DNA of 27,929 bases from contig CBIFWW010000029.1 in assembly GCA_966186435.1 (NCBI GenBank), positions 1 through 27,929 on the forward strand, in the 5' to 3' direction. How positions within the stretch are numbered: the first letter of the stretch is position 1; every line of letters starts with the position of its first letter. This document shows positions 1-7,236 of this stretch, in pieces. The position numbers were made by a program, and so were the translations under genes. The DNA is from CBIFWW01 sp966186435 (GTDB lineage Bacteria > Pseudomonadota > Gammaproteobacteria > Enterobacterales > Enterobacteriaceae). Below the pieces are notes generated by a model that searched no databases, was not told the DNA's origin, and worked only from the letters and a program-made list of their open reading frames with translations.

Positions 1-141
1 ATATAAGTGTGGCCACACCAGGGAAGTAATTGGCAAACTAATTATTAAATTTAATAATCAACTGAGTTATGTGTGTTAGGAAAATTGAAAATACAGCGAG
101 GGACCGATTAAAAGTGCTGCCCGTTAGCCGCTTTGCGCCAC
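1..141. other. AT-rich left edge, no gene recognised
   Basis: No open frame here resembles a known protein, and tpx, which follows tyrR convergently in E. coli, is not recognisable. Two perfect palindromes stand out: a 12-bp GC-containing one at 7-18 (GTGTGGCCACAC) and an 18-bp AT-only one at 41-58 (ATTATTAAATTTAATAAT). A weak promoter-like pair on the plus strand (TTGGCA at 30-35, TAATAA near 52-57) overlaps the second palindrome. It could be the control region of something outside the window, but this is inference only. Confidence 0.4.
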
Positions 142-182
142 AATATAAAACGCCCGGTGAAATTCACCGGGCGTTTTATATT
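142..182 (-). terminator. Strong rho-independent terminator after tyrR
   Basis: A perfect 20-bp inverted repeat with a one-base centre has a GC core (CGCCCGGTGAA/TTCACCGGGCG) flanked by complementary A and T runs. It starts 15 bases past the tyrR stop. The A/T flanks give a U-tract in either direction, so it can also stop transcription arriving from the left. Confidence 0.9.
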
Positions 183-196
183 GCAAATTTATAGGA

Positions 197-1738
197 TTAT
201 TCCTCGGTTTTCCGGTTGCTAAGCCCGTATTCACGTAGCTTGTTGGCAATGGCGGTGTGGGATACACCCAGGCGCTTCGCCAGCTTACGGGTGCTCGGGT
301 AGGTGCGGTACAGCTGGGTGAGGATCGAACGCTCAAAGCGGCTGGTGATCTCATCCAGGGAGCCTTCCATTGCCTCTTCCCCTACCGGGAGCGTGGCGGC
401 ATCAAAGTCAGGCAGCAGGATATCCTGTGGCCGTAATTCGAAACCTTCCAGTTGAGTAAGCGCCCGGTAGATCGCGTTTTTCAGCTGGCGCACATTGCCC
501 GGCCAGCCATAGCGAGTTAATACGCTGCTGAGATCGGCAGACAGTTTTGGCCGCGGGATACCTTGCTCGTCAGAGAAGCGGGCAATAAACATTTCGGTCA
601 GCGGCATAATGTCTTGCGGGCGGTCGCGCAGCGGCGGTAGCGCCAAGGTTAATACATTCAGGCGGTAGTAAAGATCTTCACGGAATACCCCCTTCTGCAC
701 CAGCTCCACCAGGTTTTTCTGAGTGGCGCAGATAACCCGCACATCCACATGTACTTCGTGGTCTTCCCCTACCCGGCGGAAGGTGCCGTCGTTGAGGAAG
801 CGCAGCAATTTGGTTTGCATCCCCGGGGACATTTCACCAATCTCATCTAGCAGTACCGAGCCGCCATTTGCTTGCTCAAAGAACCCTTTCTTCCCTTCTG
901 ATGCGTTGCCGAACAGCTCACTTTCTACCGCATCCTCGGGAATAGAGGCACAGTTCAGCGCCAGATAAGGCTTTTGCGCCCGTGGGCTGGAGAGATGGCA
1001 AGCGTGGGCCAGCAGGTCCTTCCCGGTGCCGGTATCGCCGAGGATCAGCAGCGGCGCATTTAGCATCGCCAGTTTGCGGGCCTGATCGACCACCTGCTTC
1101 ATACGCGGGCTGACGGCAATAATCTGGCTAAAGGCGCTAACATCCTGCGCCACCATGTTTTGCAACTGGCGGCCCATGCGTGCAGTCGAGCGCAGCATAA
1201 CCACCGCCCCCACCAGCATAGGCTTGCCGGCTTCTTCATCCAGATGCACCGGGGTGACTTCCATCAGGAAATTTTGGCCGTGAATGATAACGTGCTCACT
1301 GTCAGACGCCGTTGGCGCGCTCTCCAGCCAACGCTGGAAGTTAAAACTGGCAATCAGGGTGGCGGCGTTATGGTTGCGCATGCGATCGGCAGTCTGGCTA
1401 AACAACGCACAGCTGGCAGGGTTTGCCAGCTCTACTTTGCCTTTCAGATCGAGGGAAAATACCGGTTCCGGCAGCGCTTCCAGCAAGGCATTCAGCGCCC
1501 GGTGCTCACGTTCGGAAGGCATCCACGCCACGGTGCGCACATCGGTGACGCCCGGGATGCGGCGGATCTCAGCCATCAAACTACTGAAAATAGAGAAATC
1601 CAGCGCCGAGAAATTGAGATAAATACGCCCTACCGGGTCGATCTCAATCCCACGCAAATCAATATTGCGCAGCACCAGTAAATCGAGCAGCTCGCGGGTT
1701 AGACCAAGACGGTCTTCACAAAAGACTTCCAGACGCAT
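197..1738 (-). CDS. tyrR: Transcriptional regulator TyrR of aromatic amino acid genes
   Basis: TyrR represses or activates genes for aromatic amino acid synthesis and uptake in response to tyrosine, phenylalanine and tryptophan. The 513-residue product has an N-terminal ACT domain (starts MRLEVFCEDRLGLTREL), a PAS-like segment around residues 75-190, and a central AAA+ domain with Walker A GDTGTGKD and the NVRQLKNAI segment. A Fis-type helix-turn-helix ends the protein (RKLAKRLGVSHTAIANKL). The GAFTGA loop needed to contact sigma-54 is absent from the AAA+ domain, as is usual for TyrR, which works with sigma-70. I chose ATG at 1738, preceded by GAAGG, over an in-frame GTG at 1750 that overlaps this ribosome binding site; this gives exactly the E. 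coli length. A TyrR box lies upstream at 1814-1831. Confidence 0.97.
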   Translation of the reverse strand: MRLEVFCEDRLGLTRELLDLLVLRNIDLRGIEIDPVGRIYLNFSALDFSIFSSLMAEIRRIPGVTDVRTVAWMPSEREHRALNALLEALPEPVFSLDLKGKVELANPASCALFSQTADRMRNHNAATLIASFNFQRWLESAPTASDSEHVIIHGQNFLMEVTPVHLDEEAGKPMLVGAVVMLRSTARMGRQLQNMVAQDVSAFSQIIAVSPRMKQVVDQARKLAMLNAPLLILGDTGTGKDLLAHACHLSSPRAQKPYLALNCASIPEDAVESELFGNASEGKKGFFEQANGGSVLLDEIGEMSPGMQTKLLRFLNDGTFRRVGEDHEVHVDVRVICATQKNLVELVQKGVFREDLYYRLNVLTLALPPLRDRPQDIMPLTEMFIARFSDEQGIPRPKLSADLSSVLTRYGWPGNVRQLKNAIYRALTQLEGFELRPQDILLPDFDAATLPVGEEAMEGSLDEITSRFERSILTQLYRTYPSTRKLAKRLGVSHTAIANKLREYGLSNRKTEE

Positions 1739-1813
1739 AGGAACCTTCACTCACAGGAAAGTAACATTGAATGGGCTTATGATACCGCAGGGTTAGCTAT
1801 AGCAGAAGCTATC

Positions 1814-1831
1814 TGTCAATGATTGTTGACA
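1814..1831 (-). promoter_or_regulatory. TyrR box upstream of tyrR (autoregulation)
   Basis: TGTCAA, six bases, then TTGACA form a perfect palindrome that fits the TyrR box pattern TGTAAA-N6-TTTACA except for one position in each half. It lies 76 bases before the tyrR start in the ycjF-tyrR gap. E. coli tyrR is known to repress itself through a strong box in this place. I could not assign the tyrR promoter hexamers with confidence. Confidence 0.75.
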
Positions 1832-1879
1832 ATTGATGGTATAATGGGCGCTGGCGCGTAAAGGCCAGTACCCAATGGC

Positions 1880-2941
1880 TCAGGAGGACGCTGGCGGGGT
1901 CCGTTTTTTTTGTAACATTTCTTTCACTTCGGTGATGAGCTGGCGGCGGAAATCACCCAGACGGGGTTTATCATCCTCAAGCCAGGGCAGCGGGCGGCAC
2001 AGTTCCATGGCTTTGATCCCCAAACGGGCGGTAAGCAGCCCGGCACCAATCCCCTGGGCAGCCCGGGCAGACAAGCGCGCCGCCAGGTCCTGGGAGATCC
2101 AATCCATACCGATTTCCCGTACCAGTTCGCTGGCTCCGGCAAAGGCAATATTCAGCAGCACCAGCCGGAACAGCCGCACCCGGCTAAAATAGCCCAGTTC
2201 AATCCCGTATAAAGTGGCGATACGGTTAATCAGCCGTAGGTTACGCCAGGCGATAAAGGCCATATCCACCAGCGCCAACGGGCTGACGGCAATCATCATA
2301 GTGGATTCCGCCGCCGAACGGCTAATGGCCCGCCGCGCCTGGGCATCCAGCACCGGCTGTACCATGCGGGCATATAAGGTAATCACTTCCCGGTCATTCT
2401 GGGTTTCGTGGATCGCCGCATACCAGCGCTGAATGGCAGGATGGCCCTGATCCAGCCCGGCCTGACGAGCCAGCTTTTCGCAGAAAGCCCGGCCCTGGCC
2501 GATACTGTGGCTGTTAAGCAGGATCCGCGCTTCATCACGCTCCTCGGCCCGCTGGCGCAAGCGCCACAGCCGCCGCCACTCGGTGGTCAGGGAACCGACC
2601 CCGGCTGCGACAATCAGCCCCCCGGCCACGCAGCCACCGAGGGAGATCCAATCCTGAGTAACCCAGGCATTGTGGGTCCACTGCACGCCCTGGGCCACCA
2701 CACTGATACCAAACAGCGCCAGCCCGGCCCCGACCATGCGCCGCCACAGGCTACGCTTCGGGCGCAGCGCCCGTTCAATCACCGCCTCAGTGTTGCCTTC
2801 CTCTTCAATTTCATCAGCAGTCACGGGCAGAAAAGCGCCCTCTTCTGCGGCGTTAAACGCCTGAGCCGCTTTCAGCACCGGCTGGCGCTCGGCCTCCAGG
2901 GGCTGGGCAAAATCGATGCGTGGTTTGATTGGCTCACTCAT
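1880..2941 (-). CDS. ycjF: YcjF, UPF0283/DUF697 inner-membrane protein of the psp regulon
   Basis: A 353-residue protein of the same length as E. coli YcjF, recognisable throughout, for example in the WRRLWRLRQRA segment and the invariant stretch SPLALVDMAFIAWRNLRLIN. The N-terminal ~60 residues are acidic and probably disordered. Two hydrophobic segments follow at about residues 69-88 and 98-118, suggesting two membrane passes, and then a long cytoplasmic DUF697 domain. The biochemical role is unknown; in E. coli it is induced by PspF with the psp genes and linked to envelope stress. Its ATG overlaps the ycjX stop by four bases (ATGA), so the two are probably translationally coupled. Confidence 0.95.
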   Translation of the reverse strand: MSEPIKPRIDFAQPLEAERQPVLKAAQAFNAAEEGAFLPVTADEIEEEGNTEAVIERALRPKRSLWRRMVGAGLALFGISVVAQGVQWTHNAWVTQDWISLGGCVAGGLIVAAGVGSLTTEWRRLWRLRQRAEERDEARILLNSHSIGQGRAFCEKLARQAGLDQGHPAIQRWYAAIHETQNDREVITLYARMVQPVLDAQARRAISRSAAESTMMIAVSPLALVDMAFIAWRNLRLINRIATLYGIELGYFSRVRLFRLVLLNIAFAGASELVREIGMDWISQDLAARLSARAAQGIGAGLLTARLGIKAMELCRPLPWLEDDKPRLGDFRRQLITEVKEMLQKKRTPPASS

Positions 2942-4335
2942 CGCAACTTATCTCCTATTAAAAACTCCAGCGCCGCATCCAGGCGAACGTGGGGCAAAGG
3001 TCTATCCACATCCATCACTTGTGGGCGGAAGTCTTCAAACTGGAAGCCTTGATCCTGCCAAAAGTTGCTGGAGGGCAAACGCGCCGGGACTTCACCTGGA
3101 TATACGGTCAGCGGAGTACCATCGGCCAGCCGATTACCGCGCAAGGCCGGGATCTTCTCACCGTTCACATCCACCAGCCCACTCTGAGTGGCCTGCACCG
3201 AGGCCAGCCCCATACAATCCATGGCAATGCCTTCAAATGCCGCATTCTGCCAGGCGTCCTGTACCAGTTGCTGGAGCAATGAAACCAGGTTGGCATGTTG
3301 ATCGACGGTGATGTGGTCGGCCTTGGTGGCGGCAAATAGCAGTTTATCGATCACCGGCGAAAATAGGCGGCGGAATAGCGTGCGCTGGCCATAGTGGAAG
3401 CTCTGCATTAATTGGGTCAGGGCCAAGCGCATATCGTTAAAGGCCTGAGGGCCGCTATTCAGCGGGGCCAGGCAGTCCACCAGCACAATCTGGCGGTCAA
3501 AACGCAGGAAGTAATCTTTGTAGAAACCTTTGACAACCTTTTCACAGTAGTAGTCATAGCGGGCGCGCAACACCCCGGCGTTACTGCCCTTGTCAGCCTG
3601 GGCTAATTTTGATTCACCCACGCCATCAACATCGGGCCAGGGGAAGAATTGCAGCGCGGGGGCGCCGGCTAAGTCACCGGGCAGCACAAACCGCCCCGGC
3701 TGAATAAAGTGCATCCCCTCGTGCTTACATTGCACCAGATATTCGGTCCAGGCACTGGCGATTGCCTCGAGGCGGTTTTCATCCGCCGGGGCAAAGGGAT
3801 CTAAATCGCGGGTTAATTGCCGCCAATGGGCAGACCACTCGTGACGTTTACCGGTTAACAGGCCGGTCATCTGGCGGGACCAGGTAAGATAATCCTGGGC
3901 CAGCATCGGTAGATCCAGCAGCCATTCGCCGGGATAATCGACAATTTCCAGATAAAGGGTGGAAGTGTCTTTGAAGTGGCGTAGTAAGGAATCGTGGGAT
4001 CGGTAACGCAATGCCAGGCGGATTTCGCTCACCCCACGGGTGGGCGTCGGCCAGGCCGGTGGCTCGCCATACAGCTGGGCCATACCCTCATCATAAGTAA
4101 ACCGTGGGATACCCAAATCTTTTTGTGGTACCCGCTTCACCCCGAGCAGGCGCTCTTCACGCACCACACTTAACAGCGGCAGGCGGGCGCCGTTATTCAC
4201 CGAGAGAAGTTGGTTAACCATAGCGGTGATAAACGCGGTTTTGCCGCTGCGGCTCAACCCGGTAACGGCAATACGCAGGTGCCGGTCAACCCCTCGGTTA
4301 ACCAGCGCCTGTAATTCGGTTTTGATGCGTTTCAT
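2938..4335 (-). CDS. ycjX: YcjX, DUF463 P-loop NTPase of the psp regulon
   Basis: The 465-residue product has a Walker A motif GLSRSGKT at residues 26-33 and is recognisable over its full length as YcjX (DUF463), a family of stress-induced P-loop GTPase-like proteins. Other conserved segments are DYPGEWLLDLPML, FRRLFSPVIDKLLFAATKADH (which carries the TKAD specificity motif) and the C-terminal ALEFLIGDKLR. An in-frame start lies 30 bases upstream, but ATG at 4335 has AAGGGA at the right distance and gives the E. coli length. The gene follows pspD after 45 bases with no terminator, so it should be read from the sigma-54 pspA promoter. In E. coli, ycjXF are separated from pspD by pspE and the ycjM-W cluster; here they are directly joined. 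Confidence 0.95.
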   Translation of the reverse strand: MKRIKTELQALVNRGVDRHLRIAVTGLSRSGKTAFITAMVNQLLSVNNGARLPLLSVVREERLLGVKRVPQKDLGIPRFTYDEGMAQLYGEPPAWPTPTRGVSEIRLALRYRSHDSLLRHFKDTSTLYLEIVDYPGEWLLDLPMLAQDYLTWSRQMTGLLTGKRHEWSAHWRQLTRDLDPFAPADENRLEAIASAWTEYLVQCKHEGMHFIQPGRFVLPGDLAGAPALQFFPWPDVDGVGESKLAQADKGSNAGVLRARYDYYCEKVVKGFYKDYFLRFDRQIVLVDCLAPLNSGPQAFNDMRLALTQLMQSFHYGQRTLFRRLFSPVIDKLLFAATKADHITVDQHANLVSLLQQLVQDAWQNAAFEGIAMDCMGLASVQATQSGLVDVNGEKIPALRGNRLADGTPLTVYPGEVPARLPSSNFWQDQGFQFEDFRPQVMDVDRPLPHVRLDAALEFLIGDKLR

Positions 4336-4380
4336 TGATTCCCTTTTTGAATACGGCCCCCACACCTGGAGGCCCCACCG

Positions 4381-4605
4381 CTAATTGAAGCGGCGGGAGA
4401 TCCGTTTCGCAAGCCGGGAGAGCAAAGGCTCCAGGGCCACAGCCAGCGCCCATTTTAGCGGGCGACGAGCTACAGATCTAACCGCCCACCCGGCCATACC
4501 AGCCGGGCCGAAACGTAATGCCGTTAACAACACAATTTTGCCTGCCAGCTTAATGCCGGGTGCTGCTTTTTGAGCGGCCCCGCCTACTGAAGACGTAAAC
4601 GACAT
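4381..4605 (-). CDS. pspD: Phage shock protein D
   Basis: A 74-residue protein whose core matches PspD: KLAGKIVLLTALRFGPAGMAGWAV, then SVARRPLKWALAVALEPLLSRLA. The hydrophobic centre suggests peripheral or integral inner-membrane association, and the C-terminus is rich in arginine. The frame stays open further upstream, but ATG at 4605 has a good AGGAG five bases before it and gives the family length. It follows pspC after 16 bases. Its function in the psp response is poorly defined even in E. coli. No pspE (rhodanese) follows. Confidence 0.93.
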   Translation of the reverse strand: MSFTSSVGGAAQKAAPGIKLAGKIVLLTALRFGPAGMAGWAVRSVARRPLKWALAVALEPLLSRLAKRISRRFN

Positions 4606-4621
4606 AATCACTCCTGAATTA

Positions 4622-4981
4622 TTATAACTGGCGAAACCGGCTACGCAGGCTGAAGCCATCGGAGGTGACATAACGCTCCATCGCCCGCAGCTTACTTTCA
4701 CCTTCAGCCAACTGGGCATCCACAGCATTCAGCCGGGATAGCGTGTTCGGCCCGGCCTCACTGCCGTCCATATCCGCCGGCAGCGGATCCAATGCGAAGG
4801 TCAGGATGATATAGGCCACAATCGTAAAGAAGAACAGCCCGAAGAACATCGACAGCACCACGATTAGCCTGACTAACTTCACCGGGACATCCAGGTACTG
4901 TGCGATACCGGCACATACCCCTTTTAGCATCCCCCGCTGAGGGATCCGCCAGAGCTTGCGCCCGTTAAATTGAATTGCCAT
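4622..4981 (-). CDS. pspC: Phage shock protein C, membrane sensor and PspA partner
   Basis: A 119-residue PspC-domain protein: the cytoplasmic N-terminal segment KLWRIPQRGMLKGVCAGIA, a transmembrane helix (LVRLIVVLSMFFGLFFFTIVAYIIL), and a C-terminal region ending in YVTSDGFSLRSRFRQL. With PspB it senses inner-membrane stress and draws PspA away from PspF. The chosen ATG at 4981 shares one base with the pspB stop (TAATG), which implies coupled translation and agrees with the E. coli length. An in-frame start 15 bases upstream, inside pspB, is less likely. Confidence 0.96.
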   Translation of the reverse strand: MAIQFNGRKLWRIPQRGMLKGVCAGIAQYLDVPVKLVRLIVVLSMFFGLFFFTIVAYIILTFALDPLPADMDGSEAGPNTLSRLNAVDAQLAEGESKLRAMERYVTSDGFSLRSRFRQL

Positions 4982-5208
4982 TACTGATTCCTCCATCCCG
5001 GGTGTTCAGCATCCAGAATTTGCTCCAGTGCCTTAATGCGATTTTGCATCCGGGCAGCCTCATCCGTAAGTTGGATTAACCGCTGTTGTTCATTTTGAGA
5101 AAGCTGCCCCGATCTCTCCGCCCGGTTGCTGTAATGCAGCCACAGCCAGATTGGCGCTACAAACAATACAAAAATCGTCAACGGTATAGCCAGAAACAAC
5201 GCACCCAT
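4981..5208 (-). CDS. pspB: Phage shock protein B
   Basis: A 75-residue protein with one N-terminal membrane helix (LFLAIPLTIFVLFVAPIWLWLHY) and a charged cytoplasmic tail predicted to form a coiled coil (NEQQRLIQLTDEAARMQNRIKALEQ), ending near ILDAEHPGWR as in E. coli PspB. It works with PspC as the membrane sensor that relieves PspA inhibition of PspF. The start has a strong TAAGGAG ribosome binding site. It lies 49 bases after pspA, and a GC-rich hairpin sits in that gap. Confidence 0.96.
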   Translation of the reverse strand: MGALFLAIPLTIFVLFVAPIWLWLHYSNRAERSGQLSQNEQQRLIQLTDEAARMQNRIKALEQILDAEHPGWRNQ

Positions 5209-5231
5209 GTGTACTCCTTACAAAGAAATCG

Positions 5232-5251
5232 GCGGCGCTGTGCTGCGCCGC
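5232..5251 (-). terminator. Hairpin between pspA and pspB, possible attenuator
   Basis: On the minus strand GCGGCGC, a six-base loop and GCGCCGC form a seven-base all-GC stem just past the pspA stop, followed by the interrupted T run ATTTCTTTG. It would be a weak terminator or 3'-end stabiliser. Either would make pspA mRNA more abundant than the downstream genes, which fits the known excess of PspA protein. Confidence 0.5.
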
Positions 5252-5257
5252 GTTTGA

Positions 5258-5929
5258 TTACTCGCCCTCGCGCTGCTGCATTTTGGCTTTCAGGGCTGCG
5301 ATTTGCGCGCTGATATCATCATCAGCTTTTAATTCAGCAAACTGCTGGTCGAGATTTTTTTGCTTACCAAAACGCTGGCTTTCGGCTTCCGCTTCCATAT
5401 GGTCAATGCGGCGCTCGAAAGACTCAAAGCGGGCCATGGCTTCATCCAGTTTACCGCTGTCCAAATGGCGGCGAACATCACGGGAGGAAGAGGCAGCCTG
5501 ATGACGCAACGTTAAAGCCTGCTGGCGAGCGCGGGTTTCGCTGAGTTTGTTTTCCAACTCACCGATTTCGCTCTTCATCCGCACTAAGGTTTCATCTAGA
5601 GTAGTAACTTCGTGCTCCAAAGAACCAATCAGGTCAGTCAGTTTCTGTTTTTCGATCAGCGCCAGACGGGCCAGATCTTCTTTTTCCTTACGCAGGGCCA
5701 GCTCGGCTTTTTCTTGCCATTCGGCTTGCTGAGCCAGCGCCTGGTCAATACGGCGAGTCAGCTGTTTCTTTTCCGCCAAAGCGCGGGCAGAGGTGGAACG
5801 CACTTCCACCAGGGTGTCTTCCATTTCCTGAATCATCAACCGCACCAACTTCTGCGGATCTTCTGCCTTTTCCAGCAGTGTATTGATGTTGGCGTTGACG
5901 ATGTCTGCAAAGCGAGAAAAAATACCCAT
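5258..5929 (-). CDS. pspA: Phage shock protein A, membrane-stress effector and PspF inhibitor
   Basis: A 223-residue PspA/Vipp1 (ESCRT-III-like) protein. It starts MGIFSRFADIVNANINTLL, with an amphipathic membrane-binding helix, followed by the segment DPQKLVRLMIQEMEDTLVEVR and long heptad-rich coiled coils to the C-terminus. In unstressed cells it binds PspF and blocks sigma-54 activation; under membrane damage it assembles on the inner membrane and preserves the proton motive force. The start has GAGGA eight bases upstream. The gene heads the minus-strand pspABCD-ycjXF unit, and its sigma-54 promoter lies 55 bases upstream. Confidence 0.98.
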   Translation of the reverse strand: MGIFSRFADIVNANINTLLEKAEDPQKLVRLMIQEMEDTLVEVRSTSARALAEKKQLTRRIDQALAQQAEWQEKAELALRKEKEDLARLALIEKQKLTDLIGSLEHEVTTLDETLVRMKSEIGELENKLSETRARQQALTLRHQAASSSRDVRRHLDSGKLDEAMARFESFERRIDHMEAEAESQRFGKQKNLDQQFAELKADDDISAQIAALKAKMQQREGE

Positions 5930-5983
5930 AATATAATCCTCAATCTTGGTCTCTTTGGGGTGTCTCCCCGGCCCAATAGCTAA

Positions 5984-5999
5984 TACAAATCCTGTGCCA
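5984..5999 (-). promoter_or_regulatory. Sigma-54 promoter of pspA
   Basis: On the minus strand TGGCAC, five bases, then TTGTA matches the -24/-12 pattern TGGCAC-N5-TTGCA with one mismatch, and resembles what I remember of the E. coli pspA promoter. Transcription should begin near 5972, leaving a leader of about 43 bases. The AT-rich stretch 6001-6037 behind it is where IHF would bend the DNA. PspF sites are expected further back, overlapping the pspF promoter; I cannot place them base by base. Confidence 0.88.
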
Positions 6000-6037
6000 A
6001 CTTTTTATTCTACTGATTTAATTGAATTTAACTGTTT

Positions 6038-6065
6038 TTGACTCTTTTTGGCATTACCGTATAGT
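6038..6065 (+). promoter_or_regulatory. Sigma-70 promoter of pspF
   Basis: TTGACT (6038-6043), 16 bases, TATAGT (6060-6065). It faces away from the pspA promoter, and initiation near 6072 gives a leader of about 27 bases. In E. coli, PspF bound upstream of pspA represses its own promoter; this arrangement allows the same here. Confidence 0.75.
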
Positions 6066-6098
6066 AGTGATATTCACTATCTATTGGTTAATTTCACC

Positions 6099-7109
6099 AT
6101 GGCAGAATATCGCGATAACTTATTAGGCCAGGATAATGCATTCCTTGAGGTACTAGAGCAAGTTTCCCGCCTCGCCCCATTGGAAAAACCGGTGCTGGTC
6201 ATTGGGGAGCGCGGAACCGGTAAAGAGCTGATTGCCAACCGCCTGCACTACCTCTCCAGCCGCTGGCAAGGGCCTTTCGTCAGCCTCAATTGTGCCGCCC
6301 TGAATGAAAACCTGCTGGATACCGAGCTATTTGGCCACGAGGCCGGGGCTTTTACCGGGGCGCAAAAGCGCCATCAGGGCCGCTTTGAACGGGCCGACGG
6401 TGGCACCTTGTTCCTTGATGAATTAGCCACCGCCAGCCAAATGGTGCAGGAAAAGCTGCTGCGGGTGATTGAGTACGGTGAGCTAGAGCGGGTAGGCGGC
6501 AGCCAGCCGTTGCAGGTTAACGTGCGGCTGGTGTGCGCCACCAATGACGATCTGCCGGCCCTGGCGCGGGCCGGGAAGTTCCGCGCTGATTTGCTCGACC
6601 GCCTGGCCTTTGATGTGGTTAACCTCCCGGCCCTGCGCCAACGCCCGTTAGATATCCTGCTGCTGGCAGAGCATTTTGCGATACAGATGTGCCGGGAACT
6701 GCATCTCGAACTGTTCCCGGGGTTCAGCGAACCTGCCCGCCAGGCTCTGTTAAATCATGATTGGCCCGGTAATATTCGTGAGTTAAAAAACGTGGTGGAG
6801 CGCTCCGTTTACCGCCACGGCAGCAGCGATCGGCCACTGGATAATATCGTGATTGACCCCTTTGCCCTAAGGGAGGCAAAAACACAGCTCCTACAAGCGC
6901 CGTCCACCCTGCCCGCTCTGCCTATGGATTTACGTCAATGGCAAACCCATCAGGAAAAAGCCCTGGTGGAAGAGAGCCTGCGCCAGGCCAAATATCATCA
7001 GGGACGGGCCGCTGGATTACTGGGGCTAACCTATCACCAACTGCGAGCGCTATTAAAAAAGCATGATATCCGCCTTCAAGGTGAAGATACCGCTGAAGAA
7101 AATGAATGA
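6099..7109 (+). CDS. pspF: PspF, sigma-54 enhancer-binding activator of the psp operon
   Basis: The 336-residue activator begins directly with its AAA+ domain and has no receiver or sensor domain, which is the hallmark of PspF; control comes from PspA instead. Visible motifs are Walker A GERGTGKE, the sigma-54-contacting loop EAGAFTGA, the Walker B region GGTLFLDE, the arginine-finger region FRADLLDRL, and DWPGNIRELKNVVERS. A Fis-type helix-turn-helix lies at the end (RAAGLLGLTYHQLRALLKKH). I chose ATG at 6099 (MAEYRDNLL) as in E. coli, although the frame extends 51 bases upstream and the ribosome binding site is poor. The C-terminal linker makes it about ten residues longer than the E. coli protein. 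Confidence 0.96.
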   Translation: MAEYRDNLLGQDNAFLEVLEQVSRLAPLEKPVLVIGERGTGKELIANRLHYLSSRWQGPFVSLNCAALNENLLDTELFGHEAGAFTGAQKRHQGRFERADGGTLFLDELATASQMVQEKLLRVIEYGELERVGGSQPLQVNVRLVCATNDDLPALARAGKFRADLLDRLAFDVVNLPALRQRPLDILLLAEHFAIQMCRELHLELFPGFSEPARQALLNHDWPGNIRELKNVVERSVYRHGSSDRPLDNIVIDPFALREAKTQLLQAPSTLPALPMDLRQWQTHQEKALVEESLRQAKYHQGRAAGLLGLTYHQLRALLKKHDIRLQGEDTAEENE

Positions 7110-7176
7110 AAAACCAACAACTGCCAGATTAAGCAGCGGGTTTAGCCGATATTTAGTGCAAATCGCCCGCCATATT

Positions 7177-7205
7177 TTGGGGTGATGGCTGGAGTGCGAT
7201 ACACT
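7177..7205 (+). promoter_or_regulatory. Candidate promoter of the sap operon
   Basis: TTGGGG (7177-7182), 17 bases, TACACT (7200-7205). Both hexamers are imperfect but the spacing is ideal. Initiation near 7212 would exclude a TTG start at 7213 and supports ATG at 7237 for sapA. Confidence 0.5.
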
Positions 7206-7236
7206 CACTCTATTGCTCAAGAAAATTTATAAACCT

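Noticed and set aside
1739..1750. GTG start giving a 517-residue TyrR
   Set aside because: It overlaps the GAAGG that serves ATG 1738, and the shorter form equals the E. coli protein in length and N-terminus.
1826..1845. Plus-strand TTGACA ... TATAAT pair as a promoter
   Set aside because: The spacing is only eight bases, no plus-strand gene follows, and TTGACA is half of the TyrR box.
2408..3052. Plus-strand open frame of 214 codons across ycjF and ycjX
   Set aside because: It is antisense to two well-recognised genes, has no family resemblance or ribosome binding site, and its low-complexity composition is typical of a shadow frame.
7213..7236. TTG start for a longer SapA
   Set aside because: The predicted transcription start falls at about 7212, and ATG 7237 gives a proper signal peptide.
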